64,000 bases of DNA from positions 186,001 to 250,000 of the forward strand of contig JADJQF010000033.1 of the NCBI GenBank assembly GCA_016712885.1. Reading direction: 5' to 3'. Positions within the stretch are counted from its first letter, which is position 1, and each line of letters starts with the position of its first letter. The position numbers were made by a program, and so were the translations under genes. The notes under the pieces were generated by a model. The model did not search any database. It was not told the DNA's origin and saw nothing but the letters and a program-made list of their open reading frames with translations. This DNA comes from Candidatus Flexicrinis proximus (lineage in GTDB: Bacteria > Chloroflexota > Anaerolineae > Aggregatilineales > Phototrophicaceae). Positions 58,689-64,000 of the stretch are shown piece after piece.

Positions 58689-59972
58689 ATGCGATTTCTC
58701 GTCCGCCGCCTCGCCCTGACTCTCTTTTTCACAGTCCTGATGATGTGCGTTTCCAGCGCATCCGTCCTGATCGGCCGTCAAAGCCGCGCGCCGATTGTCG
58801 CTGTCCTGCTCTTCGACATCCGGCCTGAACAGCTTGTCTACGATCTGATCGACATTGACCACGGCCTCGCCAGCCGGCGCGCGCTGACTATTCCAGGCAG
58901 CAGCTACAGCCGCATCCGCTTCGACGTACAACCCCCGCTGGTGCTGCAGGCGCTCCCCGTCGGCGAGTCGCTTGACTGGACGCTCAACCAGTTGGATCTC
59001 ATGCATGCCGCGCTCACGCCGATCCTCCGCATGTCTGCGCTGGCCTCTCCACCCGTCGCCATCGGCACCGTGCAGCAGTCGGGCGGCAGCGTCAGCATCT
59101 ATGCCCCGCGTGACCGCCTGGTCTACCGTTCAAGCCTCGCCGATCCGCAGGCGACCGTAGTCGCCACCGCCCCCCAGGACGTCCAGTCGGTCGTCTGGTC
59201 GCCGGACTGGAGCCGGCTGGTGCTTTCCGCCATCCGCAGCGTGACGCTGGTCTATATGGACGGCGCACAACCGGTCACACTCCCGCCGCTGGGCGATGTC
59301 CGCATGTCTCCGGCCTGGTCGCCTGATGGCCGCTACATCGTGTTCTCGCCGCAAACCAGCATCCTCAATTACCCGATCCCTGTGCTGAACGCGGATACCG
59401 CCGCCGTCATTGTCACCAAAGCTGGCCGCGCACCCTACTGGTGTGCCGACCGCCTGGTCTATACCACCGATCGCGGCGGCGGCATGCTTGAAGTCCGCTT
59501 AACGGACGCCGCCCTGGATGCGGATCAGGTTATCCTGACTCGCGACCTGAGCGCTGCGCGTCCCAGCGAGCGCACCCTTGCCGCCCGGCCCCTCGACAAG
59601 GCCTCCTGCGACTGGTTCATGGTCAGCACGTTCGGCGGCGATACCTGGCTCTTGCACCGCGAGTCGGGGATGCTTCATGAATTGGGAACTGGCCTGGTCG
59701 GTCTCCTCGACGTCGCGCCGGACTCCTTCATCTACTGGAGCGAAGCGGGGCGGAACACCGAAATCCGCCGCTTCACGCTCGATCCATCCGCGCCGCGCTC
59801 CGACCTTCTCCTTACGCTTGATGGCCGCGGCGCCACCATCACGCGCCTTGAAGAAGGCCGCGGCTGGATCGTCTTGCAGGCCACCAGCGAGCTGCTTCAC
59901 GTCGATCAGGACTCCGGCGAAGGAACCCTGCTAACCGATACGATGGTGCGCGCTTATTCCGTCCTGCCTTAG
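58689..59972 (+). CDS. membrane-anchored beta-propeller-like protein, paralogue 2
   Basis: 427 aa. N-terminal membrane segment (LALTLFFTVLMMCVSSASVLI), then an external beta-rich domain. Shared phrases with paralogues 1 and 3 are RRALTIPGSSYSRIRFDVQPPLVLQ, VVWSPDWSRLVLSA, PAWSPDGRYIVFSP, PYWCADRLVY and KASCDWFMVS. The pair of cysteines (in YWC and SCDW) probably forms a disulphide. Function unknown. A -10 box directly before the ATG, with no ribosome binding site, suggests a leaderless mRNA separate from paralogue 1. Confidence 0.78.
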   Translation: MRFLVRRLALTLFFTVLMMCVSSASVLIGRQSRAPIVAVLLFDIRPEQLVYDLIDIDHGLASRRALTIPGSSYSRIRFDVQPPLVLQALPVGESLDWTLNQLDLMHAALTPILRMSALASPPVAIGTVQQSGGSVSIYAPRDRLVYRSSLADPQATVVATAPQDVQSVVWSPDWSRLVLSAIRSVTLVYMDGAQPVTLPPLGDVRMSPAWSPDGRYIVFSPQTSILNYPIPVLNADTAAVIVTKAGRAPYWCADRLVYTTDRGGGMLEVRLTDAALDADQVILTRDLSAARPSERTLAARPLDKASCDWFMVSTFGGDTWLLHRESGMLHELGTGLVGLLDVAPDSFIYWSEAGRNTEIRRFTLDPSAPRSDLLLTLDGRGATITRLEEGRGWIVLQATSELLHVDQDSGEGTLLTDTMVRAYSVLP

Positions 59973-59994
59973 CGTGCGTTGGCCGCTTCTTATA

Positions 59995-60134
59995 GGGTTC
60001 CACCCCAAAACCCCGGCAAGCGTTTGCACTCCTGTACCTCGCGCAGCGATTTGTGGCGTGAGCGCCACAAATCGCAGATGAGGGGTCGAGGGGTGCAAGT
60101 CCCTCGCGGAGGCGTGGAGGCAGCGCCTCCACAA
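59995..60134 (+). repeat. modular hairpin repeat, copy 13
   Basis: A very complete copy: GGGTTCCACCCC outer left stem, a weak left inner stem, central palindrome at 60047-60076 with a perfect 13-bp stem (GCGATTTGTGGCG), right inner GAGGGGTGCAAGTCCCTC and outer GTGGAGGCAGCGCCTCCAC. It lies between paralogues 2 and 3. Confidence 0.88.
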
Positions 60135-60174
60135 AACAAATCGCCTATCCGCCTTTAGGGCGCGCCCTGTTTGT

Positions 60175-60180
60175 TATACT
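60175..60180 (+). promoter_or_regulatory. -10 box TATACT of leaderless gene
   Basis: TATACT then CCCCCC and the ATG at 60187. Same six-base spacing as before paralogue 2. Confidence 0.55.
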
Positions 60181-60186
60181 CCCCCC

Positions 60187-61473
60187 ATGCGCTTCTTCCG
60201 CCTGCGACTCCCATTTTCGTTGCTCCTCACGCTGACGGCCGCGCTCATGGTCGGCGTATCCGCCCAACTTGGGCGCAGCCTGGCGACCACGGTCGTCGCC
60301 GCCCAGTTGAGCGACAGCCGCCCTGACCTGGTGGCCTATATGCTGGTGGATGTCGAACGCCGCATCACGGCCAGCCGTGCCTTCGATCTGCCGGATGGAG
60401 TCGACGCGCGTTGGTGGGACTATCCGCCACTCGTCCTGCAGCGTCACCGCCGCTTCGAATTTGCGGACTGGACTCTCAGCATCCTCGACCTCAGGGACGG
60501 CTCACTTTCGCCGCTGATGATCCTCACGACGCTCGATAACGCCCGCATCCGCGTTTCCGACATCCTCGTCCGCCAGCTTTCTGATGGCCGCCTGCACGCC
60601 AGCGTTTATGTCCCCCACAGCGGCGAAATCTGGCTGTCGGCATCGGACGCGCCCCACGCGTTCCTCCGCGCGACCGTCGAGCGCAATCTGACCTATCCAC
60701 TGTTCTGGTCGCCGGACGGCACCTACCTGGCGGTCAAAGCGCCCGAAGCCGCCGGCCTGACCCTCATGGACGCCTCCGGCAGCAGTCTGACCCAGTTCGA
60801 GGCGCCGCCGGCCACCTGGACATCCTGGTCGCCCGATAGCTCGAAGATCCTGCTTTCCCCCACCGGCGTCATGGACTACGATGAGCCGGTCATGGTGATC
60901 TACGTCGCGTGCGCCAGCGCAGAAGTCCTTGTCGAAGCGCGCTTCGTGACCTGGTGCGGTCAGGACATCGTCTATATCCGCAGCCAGGCCTCAGGCGGCG
61001 CGCTGGTTCGGCTCGACTCCACCAGCGGCACCCACATGGAACTCTTGCCAGGTCTCTCGCCCGACGACGCGGAACTGGCCAGCGTCTACCCACTGCGCGC
61101 GGACTCCTGCGGGTGGCTCTATCTCGATGGCCGCTTCGGGACGCCGCGCCGCCTTCTGCACACCGCAACCGGCGCGTTGAGCGAGATGGGTGCCGACGTC
61201 CGCCTGATCAGTCTCAGCGCCGATTCCGTCACCTATGTGGCGCTGGCGGACAATGACCTGGAGATCCGCCGCCTCGCACTCTCCCCCGGAGCGGTCCACG
61301 AGGTGCTTGCCGTCCTACCGCGCACCTTCGCCGATATCCGCTGGATTGACGGTTGGCAGCGCGGCGTGTTCGTCGACTACCGCGCGCTCACACTGTTCGA
61401 CGTCCGCGCCTTGCGGAGTACCGATCTGACCGGGCAGGTCGTCCGGGCCTTCGTTCTCTCACCGTCTCCTTGA
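60187..61473 (+). CDS. membrane-anchored beta-propeller-like protein, paralogue 3
   Basis: 428 aa. N-terminal anchor (LPFSLLLTLTAALMVGVSA), then the family phrases RAFDLPDGVDARWWDYPPLVLQRHRR, PLFWSPDGTYLAVKA, TSWSPDSSKILLSP, VTWCGQDIVYIRS and ADSCGWLYLDG. It matches paralogue 2 in length and in the cysteine positions, so the disulphide is probably a family feature. The final third repeats a beta-blade-like alternation. No catalytic motif. Repeat copy 14 begins 9 bases after its stop. Confidence 0.78.
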   Translation: MRFFRLRLPFSLLLTLTAALMVGVSAQLGRSLATTVVAAQLSDSRPDLVAYMLVDVERRITASRAFDLPDGVDARWWDYPPLVLQRHRRFEFADWTLSILDLRDGSLSPLMILTTLDNARIRVSDILVRQLSDGRLHASVYVPHSGEIWLSASDAPHAFLRATVERNLTYPLFWSPDGTYLAVKAPEAAGLTLMDASGSSLTQFEAPPATWTSWSPDSSKILLSPTGVMDYDEPVMVIYVACASAEVLVEARFVTWCGQDIVYIRSQASGGALVRLDSTSGTHMELLPGLSPDDAELASVYPLRADSCGWLYLDGRFGTPRRLLHTATGALSEMGADVRLISLSADSVTYVALADNDLEIRRLALSPGAVHEVLAVLPRTFADIRWIDGWQRGVFVDYRALTLFDVRALRSTDLTGQVVRAFVLSPSP

Positions 61474-61481
61474 CTTTTCAG

Positions 61482-61571
61482 TGCGGAAAGACCGCGTCCG
61501 CGCGGTCTTTTCGTCGATAGGAGGGGCAGAAGCGCAAACGCCGCCACCGGGGGCCAGGGGAACCCCAGACA
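61482..61571 (+). repeat. modular hairpin repeat, copy 14
   Basis: Central palindrome at 61484-61513 (CGGAAAGACCGCG...CGCGGTCTTTTCG, near twin of copies 1 and 2) followed by an arm with a decayed inner stem and an outer CAGGGGAACCCC. Left arm absent. The palindrome with its TTTTCG tail can end transcription of paralogue 3. Confidence 0.78.
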
Positions 61572-61583
61572 AATAATCGCCCT

Positions 61584-62810
61584 CTAGCCCGGATCGATCT
61601 GGATCGTCACCTCGCCCAGGTGCCGGACGGCTTTTGCCATTGCGGCGCGCACCGCTTCCGCGATGGCATGGCTCTCCCCAATGCCCCGCGCGGCGTCCAC
61701 CGTGATCGTCATTTCGGCGAAAATCTGGTGGCCCACCCACCGCGCCCGCAGCGATACGATGCGGCCCACGCCGGCCACATCTTCTATCGCGTGCTCCATC
61801 CTGTGCAGCAGCGCCGGGTCGATCGCATCCATCAGCCGCGCCCCGACCTGCAGAACTGCGTTCCGCGTGATAAATACGATCGTGACGCCGATCAGCAGCC
61901 CGATCAGCGGGTCAAGGATCGGCAGCCCGATCAGCGTGCCGCCGACCGCCCCCAGCACCGCCAGCGAAGTCAGCCCATCCGTCCGCGCGTGCAGGCCGTC
62001 CGCGATCATCGCCGCCGATCCGATCTTGCGCCCGGTGCGGATTTGCAGCAGTGCGACGGCCTCGTTGCCGATAAACCCGACCACCGCCGCCAGCGCCACC
62101 CAGCCCAGATTCGTCATCGGCTGGGGGTTAAGCAGCTTTTGCAGCGATTCCCACAGCACAATCGCCGCGCTGATCCCGATCGACAGCACGATCAGGATCC
62201 CCGCCACATCTTCCGCACGCCCGTACCCATAGGTGAACCGCCGCGTCGCCGCCCGCCGCGCCAGGTAAAACGCGGCCAGCAGCGGGATCGAATTGAGCGT
62301 GTCGCCGATGTTATGCGCTGTATCGGCCAGCAGCGCCACGCTTCCGCTGGCCGCGACGATCACCACCTGCACGACCGTTGCCGCGCCCAGCACCGCCAGC
62401 GCGCGCCACACCGTCCGGATCCCTTCCGCGTTGGCATTGAACGCCGGGTCGGCGGTCATCGAGTCGTGGCTGTGGCTGTGAATGTGCAGTACGCCGGCAA
62501 TCCAGCCCCACAGCCCCGAGGCATGGGCGTGATCGTGGTCACTCCCGTCCCCGTGGTCATGTCCGTCCTCGTGGGAATGCTCGTGCGGATGGTCATGGTC
62601 ATGCCCGTCCTCATGCGAATGCTCGTGCGGATGGTCATGGTCATGCCCATCCTCATGGGGATGCTCGTGCGGGTGGTCGTGGTCATGCCCGTCCTCGTGG
62701 GGATGCTCGTGCGGGTGGTCGTGGTCATGCCCGTCCTCGTGGGGATGAGCATGATCATGATCGTGTGGGTGACCATTTCCCTCTGGGAATTTATCGTGCG
62801 GCTCACTCAT
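61584..62810 (-). CDS. CDF metal exporter with His-rich tandem repeat
   Basis: 408 aa. ATG 62810 has GGAGCG upstream. Residues 11-105 are a His/Asp/Glu-rich tract made of a 14-residue unit (HPHEDGHDHDHPHE) repeated about four and a half times. Six membrane segments follow. The metal site is SVALLADTAHNIGDTLNS in segment 2 and ADGLHARTDGLTSLAV in segment 5 (HxxxD in both). The cytosolic C-terminal domain ends HLGEVTIQIDP. CDF proteins export zinc, cobalt or cadmium against protons; the long His tract probably binds zinc. It is divergent from a Fur-like gene. Confidence 0.93.
   Translation of the reverse strand: MSEPHDKFPEGNGHPHDHDHAHPHEDGHDHDHPHEHPHEDGHDHDHPHEHPHEDGHDHDHPHEHSHEDGHDHDHPHEHSHEDGHDHGDGSDHDHAHASGLWGWIAGVLHIHSHSHDSMTADPAFNANAEGIRTVWRALAVLGAATVVQVVIVAASGSVALLADTAHNIGDTLNSIPLLAAFYLARRAATRRFTYGYGRAEDVAGILIVLSIGISAAIVLWESLQKLLNPQPMTNLGWVALAAVVGFIGNEAVALLQIRTGRKIGSAAMIADGLHARTDGLTSLAVLGAVGGTLIGLPILDPLIGLLIGVTIVFITRNAVLQVGARLMDAIDPALLHRMEHAIEDVAGVGRIVSLRARWVGHQIFAEMTITVDAARGIGESHAIAEAVRAAMAKAVRHLGEVTIQIDPG
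62562..62755. repeat. 42-bp coding tandem repeat
   Basis: A 42-base unit (14 codons) repeated about 4.5 times inside the CDF gene, with few base differences between neighbours. Such arrays change copy number by slippage. Confidence 0.85.
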
Positions 62811-62891
62811 TCTGCATCGCTCCAGCCTGATTCGCGGTATCATCACATCATAGAATCGCGCGGCGGTCCGCGGCGCTTATTGCAAAAAGTG

Positions 62892-63170
62892 ATGGGCATC
62901 GTGTCTCACCAGAAACTCGACTACGAGAGCATACTCCGCCGTTCCGGCCATCGTGTCACTCTCCAGCGTGTCGTCATTCTCGATGCGGTCTGCATGGGGC
63001 AGGGGCGGTCCACGCTCGGCCAGATCGCCTCCGACGTGCGCCGCTCCGCTCCGGACATCGCGCTATCCACCATCTACCGCACCATCAAAGCCTTTACGGA
63101 TGTGGGTCTGATCACGGCGTCGCGCGGTCAGCATGGCGCGCTTGTCTACGATATCGCCCACGAACACTAA
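62892..63170 (+). CDS. shortened Fur-family regulator (winged helix only)
   Basis: 92 aa, against 130-150 for Fur or Zur. The reading LDYESILRRSGHRVTLQRVVILDAVCMGQGRSTLGQIASDVRRSAPDIALSTIYRTIKAFTDVGLI is the complete DNA-binding domain. The frame stops at YDIAHEH, exactly where the usual HHH metal-binding and dimerisation half begins, and neither other frame continues the family motif. The gene is divergent from the metal exporter (81 bases), its likely target. Loss of the second half could make it metal-blind. A start earlier than ATG 62892 is possible. Confidence 0.8.
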   Translation: MGIVSHQKLDYESILRRSGHRVTLQRVVILDAVCMGQGRSTLGQIASDVRRSAPDIALSTIYRTIKAFTDVGLITASRGQHGALVYDIAHEH

Positions 63171-63200
63171 GCAGGTTGTCCGCTTGAGAGGGGCTCTGTC

Positions 63201-63329
63201 ACGCCCCCGACAGAGATATGCCTTCCTGCACCTCCCACAGCGATTTTGTGGCGTTCACGCCATAAAGTCACAGATGAGGGGTCGAGGGGCGCAAGTCCCT
63301 CGCAGAGGTGTGGAGGCAGCGCCTCCACG
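63201..63329 (+). repeat. modular hairpin repeat, copy 15
   Basis: Left arm decayed (CTTCCTGCACCTCCCA). Central palindrome at 63240-63271 (GCGATTTTGTGGCG, imperfect). Right inner GAGGGGCGCAAGTCCCTC, outer GTGGAGGCAGCGCCTCCAC. It begins 30 bases after the shortened Fur gene stop. Confidence 0.85.
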
Positions 63330-63394
63330 AGCCAGCCCGCAGCAGCCGCCCAAACCGGCGCGCGTTCGTTCTATCTGCTGACTTGAATCGGGCG

Positions 63395-63400
63395 TATAAT
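63395..63400 (+). promoter_or_regulatory. -10 element of TauE/SafE gene
   Basis: TATAAT, with the ATG 35 bases downstream. No convincing -35 box. Confidence 0.45.
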
Positions 63401-63435
63401 CCGCACTCTAGCCTCTAATCCCCCGGCCCTCCCCC

Positions 63436-64000
63436 ATGGATTTCACACTCGCATTCGTCGTGGCCTGCATCCTGATTGGCCTTTCCAAAGGCGGCCTGAT
63501 CGGGCCGATCGGCGGCACGCTTGCGCTGCCGGTGCTCGTACAGGCCAGCTTTGGCGGCCAGCCGATCACCGTCAAGGGTGCGACCGGCGTCCTGCTGTTC
63601 ATGCTGATGATCGGCGACGTCTTCGCCATCCCCGCCTACTGGCGCAAATGGGACTCGCGCTTTCTCTGGCTCACCCTTCCGGCTGCCGTCGCCGGGGTCG
63701 CCTTGGGGACCTGGGTGCTCGTCTCGCTAGACTCGCAGACCCTCAAACGCATCCTCGCGGTCTTGACCTTGCTGGTCATCGCCTACAAGGTCTTCAATGC
63801 CACGCTGGTTCGTTACCTGCGCTCTGCCGCCTACCAGCACCGCAACTGGCACGGCTATTTCGCCGGTCTGGTCAGCGGCATCGGCTCCGCGCTTTCGAAT
63901 ACCGGCGGCCCGCCCATGACCGCCTATCTGCTCCTCCAGAAGCCGACGCCGAGCGCCTTCGTCGGCACGCTGGCCGTCTTTTTCCTGATCGTCAACTGGC
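63436..64000 (+). CDS. TauE/SafE-family permease (partial)
   Basis: 188 codons, open at the window edge. MDFTLAFVVACILIGLSKGGLIGPIGGTLALPVL is the family opening, followed by KGATGVLLFMLMIGDVFAIPAYWRKWDSRFLW and GYFAGLVSGIGSALSNTGGPPMTAYLLLQKP, the conserved GGP region. About five membrane segments are seen so far. The family exports sulphite, sulphoacetate or related anions, which could matter for the sulphite released by the SsuD-like enzyme 49 kb upstream. The 3' end is outside the window. Confidence 0.9.
   Translation, partial: MDFTLAFVVACILIGLSKGGLIGPIGGTLALPVLVQASFGGQPITVKGATGVLLFMLMIGDVFAIPAYWRKWDSRFLWLTLPAAVAGVALGTWVLVSLDSQTLKRILAVLTLLVIAYKVFNATLVRYLRSAAYQHRNWHGYFAGLVSGIGSALSNTGGPPMTAYLLLQKPTPSAFVGTLAVFFLIVNW

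Noticed and set aside
61620..62891. Long plus-strand open frame antisense to the CDF gene, in phase with the Fur-like gene
   Set aside because: It mirrors the His-codon array of the exporter (giving MVM and LVGM repeats) and has no ribosome binding site; only the Fur part from 62892 is credible.
1258..63329. CRISPR array
   Set aside because: The recurring elements are dispersed single copies with internal palindromes, not regularly spaced direct repeats, and no cas gene is present.

Overview
The window looks like chromosomal DNA (about 60% GC, dense genes on both strands) from a monoderm, Chloroflexota-like bacterium. This placement is inferred from gene content: a Tad pilus machine with no secretin gene beside it, a DesK-type kinase and NarL-type regulator next to cpaB, MurJ and UppP for peptidoglycan, and large secreted beta-helix proteins with CSLREAI-like N-termini. 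No rRNA or tRNA gene is visible to confirm it. The first ~125 bases are nearly pure G and look like a contig-end artefact.

Layout. 0.1-11.3 kb: four secreted proteins (one with a frameshift), a SIMPL-domain protein, pterin dehydratase and a HyuA-type hydantoinase/oxoprolinase. 11.4-21.2 kb: metabolic and accessory genes (YdeI-like protein, a broken VapBC-like pair, SplB-like radical SAM protein, SsuD-like monooxygenase, DUF4256 protein, MFS and ZIP transporters, citrate synthase, NDUFA9-like oxidoreductase). 21.3-35.1 kb: on the minus strand, ribosome hibernation factor and the Tad genes tadC-tadB, then, after a 5-kb block of unrelated genes, tadA, tadZ/cpaE, cpaB, a histidine kinase and a response regulator. 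35.4-41.7 kb: a small conserved-looking protein behind a strong promoter, a secreted protein, a lipoprotein, a two-PDZ protein, a LuxR-type regulator with Dps, a PHP protein and methylglyoxal synthase. 41.9-51.2 kb: phenylalanine hydroxylase (the likely user of the pterin dehydratase 40 kb away), a KdgK-like sugar kinase, methyltransferase, DUF427, MOSC and SDR proteins, then an envelope group (MurJ, RfaE2-like nucleotidyltransferase, PgeF) and a class IV aminotransferase. 51.3-64 kb: esterase, a UppP-alpha/beta-hydrolase fusion, nucleotidyltransferase, flavodoxin, B12-type radical SAM protein, three tandem paralogous membrane-anchored beta-propeller-like proteins, a His-rich CDF metal exporter divergent from a shortened Fur-like protein, and the start of a TauE/SafE permease.

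The most striking feature is a dispersed intergenic repeat family, at least 15 copies in 64 kb. Each full copy is about 140 bp and is built from five hairpins: two arms, each with an outer stem and an inner purine-rich stem, placed as inverted partners around a central palindrome. The arms keep their layout while stem sequences change on both sides together. The central palindrome is swapped between copies among several unrelated sequences of similar length (30-36 nt). Copies lie almost always just after stop codons and occur in both orientations. I do not recognise the family by name.

A second theme is small frameshifts in otherwise well-preserved genes (near 9.63, 12.48, 12.58 and 28.10 kb), each explained by one or two missing bases. 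They may be sequencing errors or recent decay.
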